A stretch of 25,082 nucleotides of DNA from an uncultured Lachnospiraceae bacterium (GTDB lineage Bacteria; Bacillota; Clostridia; Lachnospirales; Lachnospiraceae): positions 1 through 25,082 of the forward strand of contig CAJUHN010000021.1 in the NCBI GenBank assembly GCA_910585935.1, read 5' to 3'. The notes below the pieces were generated by a model that saw only the letters and a list, made by a program, of their open reading frames with translations, was not told the origin of the DNA and did no database searches. Of the stretch, positions 13,214-20,817 are shown one piece after another. Position 1 is the stretch's first letter, and each line of letters begins with the position of its first letter. The position numbers and the translations under genes are program-made.

Positions 13214-13611
13214 GTGTGCGGTTTATTTGCTTGTAATTGTATGATTATCATGCGATTTCAGGCTTATTTTCGGCTTGAAATGGTATTTGTGATAATTCAA
13301 TGGCTTGATGGGTGAAAAGTGGCTGTATGGACGTTTAAATGCTTTGTATGATAAGGATTATTGTTGTTTATGGCAGCAATCCTAACATGATAGGCTGTGG
13401 GTGCAAAGGGTATCGTCCGGTAGGTTTACATACTTTTTCGGAGATTTTATTCTAGGAAAGCGCCTATCTAATCTATCCATACGTCAACTTAATTTTTCAG
13501 CCCCGAACCGAACATAGTAAGGTAGGGGTGCATTTAAATTTCCCATATATTTACTACCCTATATCACCATATACCTCTGTACAGAGCACCTATTCTTATT
13601 ACACATTTATT
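13214..13611. other. Gene-free 400-bp stretch with several dyads
   Basis: No credible gene. Visible elements: ATTTCAGGC/GCTTGAAAT stem (13255-13281), TTGTTG/CAGCAA stem (13361-13379), CCCC/GGGG stem (13501-13528) and the perfect palindrome CTCTGTACAGAG (13575-13586). The middle part (about 13390-13530) is GC-richer than the flanks. It could be an origin of transfer or replication or a small RNA; nothing decides it. Confidence 0.4.
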
Positions 13612-13944
13612 TTAGTAGCTAATAAAATACTTAATTATCTCAACTAATGCTCCACTTGCCACCCCTTTAAATATATCCGAAAGAAAACTTTGCGAATTCT
13701 TTTGTAAAATATTTTTTAAACCTTCTTTGTCTTTACACATTGCATAACCAAGTGCTTCTTTACAGACAAAATATTCCTTCGATGATTTTGGCAATTTTCC
13801 TGATACTTCTATCAATTCATCTTGAATTGTTCCCCAGTCAATTTCATCCTTAGAGTCTTGGATTGTTACTTTATTGTTACTGCCAACAGTTATTGGACTA
13901 TTATCTAATGAATTATTTCCTTTTATATTAATATGTACAGACAT
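13612..13944 (-). CDS. Partner of the DUF6232-like membrane protein
   Basis: A 110-residue protein. Its start, IKGNNSLDNSPITVGSNNKV, carries an NSPITVGxxN motif that recurs at the C-terminus of the upstream gene product. The middle is helical and the last 25 residues are hydrophobic (FKGVASGALVEIIKYFI), possibly a membrane-inserting helix. Start and upstream stop overlap in TAATG, so the two proteins are made together. The shared motif may let them co-assemble. The layout resembles sensor-effector pairs of conflict systems, but this is inference. Confidence 0.6.
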   Translation of the reverse strand: MSVHINIKGNNSLDNSPITVGSNNKVTIQDSKDEIDWGTIQDELIEVSGKLPKSSKEYFVCKEALGYAMCKDKEGLKNILQKNSQSFLSDIFKGVASGALVEIIKYFISY

Positions 13945-14426
13945 TAATTTACCTCATTTTTGTCTCCAACAGTTACTGGTGAATTGTATAATTTGCAGTT
14001 ATCAAAATCTATTTTGATTTTTTGTGATGAATGATTATTAATACAATATTCTAACACCTTAATCACTTTTTTTAGAAACTTCAAATTTTCACAATGAATA
14101 TAATAAACCGCTCCTGAGTTCAAATAGATATACAAATATCTTTCCTCTTTGTTAAAATTATAGTCATTAAATAGATACAAAATTATGTATGCACCACCAA
14201 AACAAATACAAAATGCACCTATTACTTTGAGTATTGTAATTGTTGCAAATAGTACTATTATCCCAAGTATACATAATCCAAGCGACCATAATTGAAACTC
14301 TGGTTTAGGAAGTGGCTCTGCACAAATATGCGAGATATTACTGATTTGAAGTAAAGACTCATTAAAAGATATTGTGTTTTTTTCTATTCTAAAATCATTA
14401 GTACTAATCATCTTTTCTTTATCCAT
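13944..14426 (-). CDS. DUF6232-like two-TM membrane protein
   Basis: A 160-residue protein: an N-terminal beta-strand part with LLQISNISHICAEPL, two TM helices (about 47-85), then a cytoplasmic alpha/beta part (YLYIYLNSGAVYYIHCENLK) and a C-terminal tail NSPVTVGDKNEVN. The pattern of strand, two TM helices and NSG-containing strand is that of the DUF6232 family as I remember it. The RBS GAGGGG is about 8 nt from the ATG. The promoter TTTACA-17-TATTAT with an overlapping dyad lies at 14503-14531. Its tail motif is shared with the downstream partner. Confidence 0.6.
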   Translation of the reverse strand: MDKEKMISTNDFRIEKNTISFNESLLQISNISHICAEPLPKPEFQLWSLGLCILGIIVLFATITILKVIGAFCICFGGAYIILYLFNDYNFNKEERYLYIYLNSGAVYYIHCENLKFLKKVIKVLEYCINNHSSQKIKIDFDNCKLYNSPVTVGDKNEVN

Positions 14427-14502
14427 TTTATAACCCCTCGTATATTATTCATAATAATTATGCATGTAAAAAATCACCATACTTTATTTATCTTTTACTA
14501 AA

Positions 14503-14531
14503 ATAATACATTTTATTACATTTTATGTAAA
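14503..14531 (-). promoter_or_regulatory. Promoter with overlapping dyad for the membrane pair
   Basis: On the minus strand TTTACA (14526-14531), 17-bp spacer, TATTAT (14503-14508). TTACATTTTATGTAA (14516-14530), a 6-3-6 perfect dyad, covers the -35 and half the spacer, a likely repressor site. Confidence 0.6.
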
Positions 14532-14581
14532 CAGTTCAATTATTCTATTTAGCATTACCTATTATTCATAATTCGCAAAAA

Positions 14582-14623
14582 ATAAGGCACACCAGATAAG
14601 TCTCCCTATCCGATATGCCTTAT
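14582..14623. terminator. Intrinsic terminator
   Basis: ATAAGGCA (14582-14589) pairs with TGCCTTAT (14616-14623) and on the minus strand is followed by TTTTTT. It ends the operon of the coiled-coil genes (16322 to 14646). Confidence 0.78.
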
Positions 14624-14645
14624 AATAAATCACCCTACTAATCCA

Positions 14646-15086
14646 TTACCCAAAATATGTTTTATTCCGCTCCCTCTTTACCGATTCTATCCCCTTATCA
14701 AGCAATCTTCTATTCCGATCCATAAAAGCATCCCATGATTTACTATCTTCTTCTTTTTTCTCCGCATTCCTGATCCCCCTGTTTACTGCACTTACCACTT
14801 CTTTTGTCCTGTATGCTTCTTCTGACTTTCTCTGTACACCCTCTTCATGGATATTCTGTAAAATCTGATTATGTTTCTCTTTCTGCTGATTTTCTCTCGC
14901 CATTGCTTTTTCAATATAGGAATTGAGAAGGTTGCTACTATGTTGCACTCTTTCCCTCTCGGCTTCTTCTCTTTTATCCATTTCAATCCTGTTTGCCCTT
15001 AACCTGTCACGTTCTTTGCGGTCACGCTCCGCACATACGGATTTAATCATGTTTAATGATGATTCTGTTGTATTCGTTTTGTTCAT
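14646..15086 (-). CDS. Charged coiled-coil protein, unknown
   Basis: A 146-residue protein made almost entirely of charged helix (ERDRKERDRLRANRIEMDKR), predicted to be a long coiled coil. There is no TM segment or cysteine. GGAGG precedes the ATG at 15086. Such proteins occur among phage structural, scaffolding or mobilisation accessory genes; nothing in the sequence chooses between these. It is last in a three-gene run ending at a terminator. Confidence 0.6.
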   Translation of the reverse strand: MNKTNTTESSLNMIKSVCAERDRKERDRLRANRIEMDKREEAERERVQHSSNLLNSYIEKAMARENQQKEKHNQILQNIHEEGVQRKSEEAYRTKEVVSAVNRGIRNAEKKEEDSKSWDAFMDRNRRLLDKGIESVKRERNKTYFG

Positions 15087-15105
15087 TGTAAAAAATCCTC
15101 CAATC

Positions 15106-15297
15106 TTAATATCTCAATAAGTTCTTTTCTACTTCCATCTCTGCTTCAAGCTGTACTCTTTTTTCATTGATTCTGCATAATTCCTGATTATCACGGTTGA
15201 TATGCGCTATGGTTTCCTCCGTATCTAAACGGTGAAACTTCTCCGCATATTCATCCTCAATCAATCTGGTTTTAATTCTTCTTTCAAAATCTGTCAT
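15106..15297 (-). CDS. Small coiled-coil protein, unknown
   Basis: A 63-residue helical protein (ERRIKTRLIEDEYAEKFHRL, then RINEKRVQLEAEMEVEKNLL). AGGAGG is 9 nt upstream of the ATG. It lies 19 bp upstream of the longer coiled-coil gene, and the two may form one complex. The family is not recognised. Confidence 0.55.
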   Translation of the reverse strand: MTDFERRIKTRLIEDEYAEKFHRLDTEETIAHINRDNQELCRINEKRVQLEAEMEVEKNLLRY

Positions 15298-15317
15298 CGT
15301 TAAATGTCCTCCTAAAA

Positions 15318-16322
15318 TTAATCTTCTATATATGGTTGTACTTCTACTCTCAACAGTGCATCATATACCTTTTTGGGAACCTTATTTTTATATTTATCTG
15401 CCATAATCAGTATATCAGCCTGTTTATGCCTTTTATATTCTTCAAATGCTTCTTCCGGCGTTTCCCAATAAGAAAGCCTTATTACTTCATCATGTCCGCA
15501 TGGTCTTATCTCTCCATAATACATTTTCATTCTGCTGTCATACCTTACGCCTAAAGGCAGATCCATTCTTGCCGTCTTCCATTTAGGCAATCTATGCTTT
15601 TTGCAATTGGAAAGCATAGTATTTAATGTCTGTGGAATGATACAGCATTTATCTGGAGCATATTCCTTATTGCCGGGAAACAGTAAATCTTTATCAACTG
15701 CCATTGATTCACCGTCACATTCGTAATATTCAGAACTCCACCACTCCGCAAAAGAATCCTTATTATATCTCCATAAATTACACATGGATGAACCGTTATC
15801 GTCTATATAGCAACGTATATAAATACCGTTCCAAATTGAATATGCCACATTGGATTTTAGCGTGATATATGGTATGTATTCCTGCTGTCTGCCTAATTCT
15901 TCTAATAGCAGATTACCACAGTTCAAGTCACGATATTCTTTATTATCTACCCATACAAGATTCCTGTAAAAACAGTTTTCTATATCTCTATCAATATGCC
16001 ATATCCTTTTATATTTACTGGCATTTTCAAGGAAATGCTCTGCTACTAACTTGTCTGTATATGTTTCTATCTTCTTTTCAGTACCGCTGAGTGTAAAATG
16101 TGCATAGCCTGTTTTGTGCATATAAAATTTACCATGCAGATTATTTACTAATCTTCCATGGTTACTAATCCAGTAATTGCTTGTACCATTTACCAATACA
16201 AATACTTCATCATCAGCAATTAATTCTATTCCTGATTTCTTAATATCCAATACACGTTTATCTGCTATGGATAGATATTCTTTAAATTCTTTTCTCTGTT
16301 TTGATTTCTTCTTAGTGCTCAT
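15318..16322 (-). CDS. NUMOD4/HNH-like homing-type endonuclease
   Basis: A 334-residue protein. Residues 40-75 look like a NUMOD4 motif (NYWISNHGRLVN), and 106-126 carry a degenerate HNH core (RIWHIDRDIENCFYRNLVWV: H109, D111, N116, N121, NLVWV). The last 90 residues contain an AP2-like segment (LPLGVRYDSRMKMYYGEIRP) followed by TPEEAFEEYKRHKQ, a combination common in phage-borne site-specific endonucleases. The central HNH histidine is present, so activity is possible. The RBS is weak or distant (AAAGGAAG about 14 nt upstream), so the start is uncertain. Confidence 0.68.
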   Translation of the reverse strand: MSTKKKSKQRKEFKEYLSIADKRVLDIKKSGIELIADDEVFVLVNGTSNYWISNHGRLVNNLHGKFYMHKTGYAHFTLSGTEKKIETYTDKLVAEHFLENASKYKRIWHIDRDIENCFYRNLVWVDNKEYRDLNCGNLLLEELGRQQEYIPYITLKSNVAYSIWNGIYIRCYIDDNGSSMCNLWRYNKDSFAEWWSSEYYECDGESMAVDKDLLFPGNKEYAPDKCCIIPQTLNTMLSNCKKHRLPKWKTARMDLPLGVRYDSRMKMYYGEIRPCGHDEVIRLSYWETPEEAFEEYKRHKQADILIMADKYKNKVPKKVYDALLRVEVQPYIED

Positions 16323-16430
16323 TGTTACTTATAATACTTCCTTTCGATATGTCTTTTAGATAACTCACCACAATTTTGTGGTCAGCTAATAATTGAGCAT
16401 CCCGATTGTATGCTCCGAATCCTATTCATA

Positions 16431-17560
16431 ATAAAAGAGAGCCCAGAACAAGACTCCCTGATTAATTCAATATTCAGTTGTAGGTTTACGCCAAAATTGG
16501 GGCATCTCAATTCTGCGAAAACGTTATATAGCGGCACCAAAACGGGAGACGCTGACTTCCCCAGCTTGTAGGGGGAAATAATAGAGATATTTTCTAAGCC
16601 GTTTGTATCGGCTTAGGATTAGTCCACGATAGACTAATTCATAATGATTGCAGTTGTACCACCGTGGGGCAACCTTTTACACACTTCTAAGAAAAACTCA
16701 TCCCCTTACAGGTGTTGAGTTTGAACCAACTGTTTTAAACTTTCACCAGACATTATATATATTGAAATTAATTCAATTATTTTGCCTGTAAACGATATAA
16801 AGCTTTGATTAATTTGAATAGTAAGGGTATTCAGTAAAGATTTGTAAGAAATAAATTTCTATTTGAGAACTCACATCTTGTGAAATTAGAAATTCTTTCG
16901 ACCACTTATGGGCGAACCATAACAAAATTTCTCCTTTTGATTTAGTTATGGACAAATCTGTCCAAATGTACAGCCGTACTTGATGTACACTTGTGTAACA
17001 ACCGTACCTATAAGTACACACCAATTCCCCGCTAGGAAGTCAAATTAATTGACATCTGAAATAATACCCTGATTCAAACCGAAATTATTAGGGTTTGATT
17101 TTCTAAAGTTGCATTTAACAACTTTTGAATTTACCTGCTTTCAAGGATGTAAATATTCTATACTCCCTTTACTATCCCACAATGAAGGTAACTGACAGTG
17201 ACCTCCACTTCTTCCAATCGGACTAATCGGCAAATAACCGTATATTTCAAAGAATACGCTTGTAATAAGTATGTCGTGAAATGCGACACACCTATGAAAG
17301 CCGGAAACCCCGACCCTATGGAAATATTTCCACAGGGTAAACTTTTCGGTACTTATTTTCAATAATGTTCCGCAAAGGACACAATACAGATTCCCTTCAA
17401 AGGGATATCGTGAAACACTATAGCCCTATTGATTGTCAGATAACTAATTGAACACAGTTATCCATAGGGTGGTATGTCGTGAAATGCGACACACCTAATC
17501 AAATAAGTGTAGAATCGCACTTACCTTGAATCTGGGGTGGCGTTTTGACACCCCAGACCG
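16431..17560 (-). ncRNA. Candidate giant structured noncoding RNA
   Basis: 1.1 kb without a credible gene, carrying an unbroken series of hairpins. Examples (5' arm/3' arm): TTCCCC/GGGGGAA (16557-16577), TAAGCCG/CGGCTTA (16595-16615), ATTAGTC/GACTAAT (16618-16638), AACTCA/TGAGTT (16695-16721), AATTTCTA/TAGAAATT (16854-16894), CCATAAC/GTTATGG (16917-16951), AAAGTTG/CAACTTT (17105-17125), TAAGTG/CACTTA (17504-17523), TCTGGGGTG/CACCCCAGA (17531-17557). Several have 7-nt loops. On the minus strand the series ends at AGGGAG/CTCTCT plus TTTTAT (16431-16459), a likely terminator, which favours minus-strand transcription downstream of the winged-helix gene. Size and ornateness recall the GOLLD and ROOL RNAs of phages and Firmicutes. 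Family membership is untested; a DNA-level origin structure is the alternative. Confidence 0.55.
17269..17497. repeat. 26-bp exact repeat of a hairpin
   Basis: The same 26 bases, beginning GTATGTCGTGAAATGCGAC, occur at 17269-17294 and 17472-17497. Each copy forms GTCG-TGAAATG-CGAC with a 7-nt loop. A related fragment, ATCGTGAAACAC, lies at 17407. The copies are direct repeats inside the candidate giant RNA. Confidence 0.85.
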
Positions 17561-17585
17561 GCTCCGTCAATTCTGTCGAAGCGCA

Positions 17586-18821
17586 TCAATACAGATCATC
17601 TATATCAATACAATCCAAATCTTTTCCTGTAACGCCAAATAACCCATGATTATATTCACCATGAGATTCATTTTTGCATAGGTCATTATGACCCACGCAA
17701 TCCGTATTTGCTAATGGTAGGTTCATTTGAACCTCACCCTTTGTAGGCATATCCAGTATTTCTTCTACAGAGAAATTATGTTCCATAGAGACAGGTTCTC
17801 CCCAGTTATCATTAGATACTATATTTCCAGTATTAATATTTCCAGGAACAGAACTATCCTTTACAAACAAATACTCATATTTATAGAAAATATCTTCTGG
17901 AACAATCTTATCAAGAAATTCTTCGCCAGAATAACCTTTTTCTATTGCCTGTTTATAATTCTTCTCATTCTGCTGATTCCTGTAATGCACATACCTATAT
18001 ATACGCCTTACTTCTTTCTTAGGGTACTCCGTTCCGTATTTAACCATGCAGTAATATTTCTGCATAAGTGATCTACTTTCATTTGCCCTCTTATCAACAG
18101 CATCTTCCCCAAGTTCAAAATTTTCTCTGTTAACAGCATAACCAATAATCAACTCTTTATCTTTAAATCTTCCATAATGATTAGGCAAATTTTTTAACTG
18201 TCCTTTTTCATCACGTAACATCACACTATGCCTGAAAATGTAAATAAGCTCATTATCCTCTAACAGATGATTGTATTTATCATAAGTAGTATAAGAAGTC
18301 ACACCACAAAGAGAACCTATATAATCATTTGTCATAAAACCTACAAAATTATAATATTCCTTTCCCATTACATCATAATATGTCGCACTGTAATTTACAG
18401 TACTAAGCATACACATAAAATATCTCAATACAGAAAACTTATCCAATCTACTATCCAAATTCATAATTTTGTGAATTTCATCAGATTCAATAACTACAAA
18501 GAAAGTTTTATCTTTGCTACTGTCGGAATGATTATCTATAATGAGATTACTAATATCAAGAACATAATCCTTATCTGCATTATTGGTTGCAACCTCTATG
18601 TATTCCTTTATAATCAGTTCATTTAATCCGTCAGACAATCTTTCCGTATATTTGCGGCTAATTATGATATTGTCCGTCAACTGGAAAACTAACAATTTAA
18701 TATTTACATAATATTTATTGGTATTCAAATTCTGTATCATTCTCAATGCTGTATATGCAGCTATAGCATTTGGAGATAATTTTTTATCACTTATAATTTT
18801 ACTGTCTAAAAATATATCCAT
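17586..18821 (-). CDS. Probable replication-type winged-helix protein
   Basis: A 411-residue protein from the ATG at 18821 (MDIFLDSKII), with AAAGGA about 12 nt upstream; a TTG 75 nt further up is unlikely. The N-terminal 90 residues (LSPNAIAAYTALRMIQ, then TERLSDGLNELIIKEYIEVA) form a winged helix, and residues 150-215 (FVGFMTNDYIGSLCGVTSYT, then YNHLLEDNELIYIFR) look like a second one, a tandem layout seen in replication initiators and replisome organisers of plasmids and phages. The C-terminal third is acidic and low in motifs. It lies directly beside the giant structured region, which might be its origin or its downstream RNA. Confidence 0.5.
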   Translation of the reverse strand: MDIFLDSKIISDKKLSPNAIAAYTALRMIQNLNTNKYYVNIKLLVFQLTDNIIISRKYTERLSDGLNELIIKEYIEVATNNADKDYVLDISNLIIDNHSDSSKDKTFFVVIESDEIHKIMNLDSRLDKFSVLRYFMCMLSTVNYSATYYDVMGKEYYNFVGFMTNDYIGSLCGVTSYTTYDKYNHLLEDNELIYIFRHSVMLRDEKGQLKNLPNHYGRFKDKELIIGYAVNRENFELGEDAVDKRANESRSLMQKYYCMVKYGTEYPKKEVRRIYRYVHYRNQQNEKNYKQAIEKGYSGEEFLDKIVPEDIFYKYEYLFVKDSSVPGNINTGNIVSNDNWGEPVSMEHNFSVEEILDMPTKGEVQMNLPLANTDCVGHNDLCKNESHGEYNHGLFGVTGKDLDCIDIDDLY

Positions 18822-18941
18822 AATAATATAAATTCCTTTCTTAAAAATAAACAACCAGCAAACCATAAAAATATGTATCATCTTGCATAATTGCAAGTGA
18901 TGTTAAGTCTTTATTACTAATTAATCATTAATACTAATAGC

Positions 18942-19023
18942 ACTCCACGTTAATACATTTTTTTGTACCAACCACTTGATTTTTTTCAAGTGCAGAAAAC
19001 AATTTTTTGTACTAACGTGGAGT
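18942..19023. repeat. 82-bp nested inverted repeat (cruciform)
   Basis: The outer arms ACTCCACGTTA (18942-18952) and TAACGTGGAGT (19013-19023) match perfectly. The inner arms CACTTGA (18973-18979) and TCAAGTG (18986-18992) also match perfectly. T-runs followed by GTAC lie between them on both sides (18958-18968, 19003-19012). The outer right arm includes the stop codon of the neighbouring small gene. No target-site duplication is visible. It could act as a terminator, a protein site or a recombination end. Confidence 0.7.
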
Positions 19024-19221
19024 TCGGTTATTTTCAGTACCTTGTGAGGCAAGCAAGCGGATATCATCTAACACTTTTACATACCTGCTGTTTACACAAA
19101 ATACATGAAATACATTTCCTGTTTTGTCATGTTTTCCACACCCAATAGGGAATACTCCCCGCTTAAATAACTGGTTACATTCTTCAATGTCATAATTGTA
19201 TGTGTACTTTTTGCTGCTCAT
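19012..19221 (-). CDS. Small DUF5659-like protein
   Basis: A 69-residue protein from the ATG at 19221 (GGAGG 8 nt upstream; an upstream start at 19236 lacks an RBS). The core, QLFKRGVFPIGCGKHDKTGN then VFHVFCVNSRYVKVL, resembles the short DUF5659-type fold in Clostridia as I recall it. Its last codons lie inside the right arm of the cruciform. A leader hairpin sits upstream (19290-19320). Its function is unknown. Confidence 0.6.
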   Translation of the reverse strand: MSSKKYTYNYDIEECNQLFKRGVFPIGCGKHDKTGNVFHVFCVNSRYVKVLDDIRLLASQGTENNRTPR

Positions 19222-19289
19222 AAAATAGACCTCCAATGTTTAAAATAATCATCATAATAATACTTCTCTCTTTATATTTCTCTTTTTTC

Positions 19290-19320
19290 TATGTGACCTC
19301 CCATTTCGGGACATCACATA
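19290..19320 (-). promoter_or_regulatory. Leader hairpin
   Basis: TATGTGA (19290-19296) pairs with TCACATA (19314-19320) and TCCC with GGGA inside, separated by a 2x2 internal loop and closed by a 5-nt loop. It lies in the leader of the small DUF5659-like gene, with no U-run. Confidence 0.5.
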
Positions 19321-19342
19321 ATATATTTCTCTGTTTGATTTG

Positions 19343-19378
19343 TATAAAAGACCACCCAAAACAGCGCGGTCTTTTATA
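19343..19378. terminator. Bidirectional intrinsic terminator
   Basis: TATAAAAGACC (19343-19353) pairs perfectly with GGTCTTTTATA (19368-19378). It separates the HU operon (21843 to 19615) from the small gene downstream. Confidence 0.8.
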
Positions 19379-19570
19379 TCGTTTACGTTTTCAAATATTC
19401 AGTTTTCATTATCATTTATTGGAATCTCATTGTGCAGAATTACACAGTGAAACGGTTAATAATTATTAGATTTTCTTGAATTTCGGTCTTTACAGTTTAT
19501 TTTGATTGCTCTGTAATGGCAATTATTTATAATTAGACACGGGAACTTTCCCTTTGCTATTTTCAACCAC

Positions 19571-19616
19571 CACCAAATAGTTGTCGTTAAATTTCACTCG
19601 TCACCAAATGGTTGTC
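19571..19616. repeat. Pair of 15-bp direct repeats
   Basis: CACCAAATAGTTGTC (19571-19585) and CACCAAATGGTTGTC (19602-19616) differ at one base and lie 31 bp apart, three helical turns, at the 3' end of the 101-aa gene. A protein-binding site is likely; the binder is unknown. Confidence 0.6.
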
Positions 19617-19920
19617 AATCATTATTATTACTATTTTCAGTATAAACCAGATAATCAACCGCTTTCTTTATCCTTGCCATCTCATTTGAATATATCCTAT
19701 ATGCTGCATTCTTTGCTAATTCCATAGAATCATACTTTTCAGGCTTTAATCTCCTGATACTTCCTTTGCCAAAAGAATAAAGACAATGCTTATTTTCTTC
19801 TGCTTCATGATTAATGCGGAATTCTATTTTAATCCATCCGCATAAATTGATTTCACAATGGCTGCATACAATTATGTTATCTGATACGACATCTTTCCAT
19901 TCTAAATCTTTGAATTGCAT
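19615..19920 (-). CDS. Unknown 101-aa protein
   Basis: A soluble protein (MQFKDLEWKDVVSDNIIVCS) with a beta-rich first half, NIIVCSHCEINLCGWIKIEF, holding three cysteines, and a helical second half, SMELAKNAAYRIYSNEMARI. The cysteines could bind a metal. It lies 15 bp after the small cysteine protein and is the last gene of the HU operon. The family is not recognised. Confidence 0.55.
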   Translation of the reverse strand: MQFKDLEWKDVVSDNIIVCSHCEINLCGWIKIEFRINHEAEENKHCLYSFGKGSIRRLKPEKYDSMELAKNAAYRIYSNEMARIKKAVDYLVYTENSNNND

Positions 19921-19935
19921 ATAATGTCTCCTATA

Positions 19936-20112
19936 CTATTTCTCTCTTAACGGACACCATTCAGAGCTTCCTTCCGGCAAATCCCCTACACCCAACTTCC
20001 CCATATCGTCAATTCTGTCTTCATGATCACAATAATAAATTTTCTTACCGTAATCGTACATCCTCATAAATTCGCATTCAACGCAGTTTGGTTCCTTATT
20101 CATCAATTTCAT
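19936..20112 (-). CDS. Small cysteine/histidine protein (zinc-binding likely)
   Basis: From the ATG at 20112 (GGAGGAGA 9 nt upstream, inside the end of the HU gene) a 58-residue protein is read with CVEC, YYCDHED and SEWCPL. The spaced Cys/His residues fit one zinc site. This layout, ending in EWCPL, is common in small phage and element proteins of Clostridia. It overlaps the upstream HU gene by 17 bp, so the two are coupled. Confidence 0.6.
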   Translation of the reverse strand: MKLMNKEPNCVECEFMRMYDYGKKIYYCDHEDRIDDMGKLGVGDLPEGSSEWCPLREK

Positions 20113-20413
20113 ATGTATCATTCTCCTCCAGAATTTCATCTATTTTATCAGCCAACGTATCACTTGCATAAAACTTCATCTTCTTATGTTCGGGCACAAT
20201 ACCTTCCTCCCCGCTTAAAGGCACTCTGCCTTTTCTCTCTTTAGCGGTTTTCATCTCAAACCTGCCAAATCCTACTATCATCACCTTTTCATCTTTACTC
20301 ATATAGTCCATAAGCGTTTCAATAAATAATTCCAAACCTCTTTTTGCATCTTTCTTTGTAATACCGCCAATTTCTGCCATCCTGTCTGTAAACTCTTTCT
20401 TCAATACTGCCAT
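20096..20413 (-). CDS. HU-family DNA-binding protein
   Basis: A 105-residue protein from MAVLKKEFTD (AAAGGAG before the ATG at 20413). It follows HU along its length: KKDAKRGLELFIETLMDYMS, the VGFGRFE turn, then the arm and PEHKKMKFYASDTL near the end. HU proteins bend DNA and form dimers. It is the third of three HU-like genes in a row and the one closest to the standard sequence. The tail beyond about residue 95 is acidic, unlike bacterial HU. Confidence 0.85.
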   Translation of the reverse strand: MAVLKKEFTDRMAEIGGITKKDAKRGLELFIETLMDYMSKDEKVMIVGFGRFEMKTAKERKGRVPLSGEEGIVPEHKKMKFYASDTLADKIDEILEENDTYEIDE

Positions 20414-20439
20414 TGTATTTCTCCTTTCTTTCTGATTTC

Positions 20440-20817
20440 TCAATCATCACATTTCTTTTGTGATAATCTCCTACACGCTTCTTTTAGACGTTCACCCATC
20501 ATAAATCTGATTCTATATCGTGCTGGTACAATATTCTCTTTTATATTGTTGAATCCATTTGCATTTAATTTGACTGCTTTATAGTATTTAGGCTCCATTT
20601 TGATATAATTATTTATCTTAATCGAATTACCATCCTCTATAGCTTCAGATACTACTTCCCAAAAAGCATCTAATACATTCGCAATAATCTTCTGTGTGTA
20701 TTTTAGATGATATTTTCTTTTATACTTTTTGCCATTACCACCTATGGTTATCTTTTCATCAATCAATTTCTCTGATATCTTATCTATAATATCCTTTTTA
20801 TGTAATTCGTTACTCAT
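20440..20817 (-). CDS. HU-like protein, divergent paralogue B
   Basis: A 125-residue protein with an HU-type layout: helices with YTQKIIANVLDAFWEVVSEA, a beta turn at NSIKINNYIKMEPKYYKA and a closing VPARYRIRFMMGERLKEA. A lysine-rich stretch (GGNGKKYKRKYHLKY) is inserted after helix 1. The ATG overlaps the stop of the upstream paralogue (ATGA), so translation is coupled. It may form heterodimers with its neighbours. Confidence 0.72.
   Translation of the reverse strand: MSNELHKKDIIDKISEKLIDEKITIGGNGKKYKRKYHLKYTQKIIANVLDAFWEVVSEAIEDGNSIKINNYIKMEPKYYKAVKLNANGFNNIKENIVPARYRIRFMMGERLKEACRRLSQKKCDD

Noticed and set aside
16809..17362. Two minus-strand frames of 71 and 73 codons in the hairpin region
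   Set aside because: No RBS, unusual residue composition and full overlap with stems; not credible as genes.
17269..17497. Possible CRISPR array from the repeated 26-mer
   Set aside because: Only two copies about 200 bp apart, no regular spacers and no cas genes.
16431..17560. tRNA cluster suggested by many 7-nt loops
   Set aside because: No cloverleaf could be built; the T-loop consensus with acceptor pairing is missing.
18267..18626. 119-codon + frame inside the winged-helix gene
   Set aside because: Low-complexity Ile/His-rich shadow of the minus-strand gene, no RBS.
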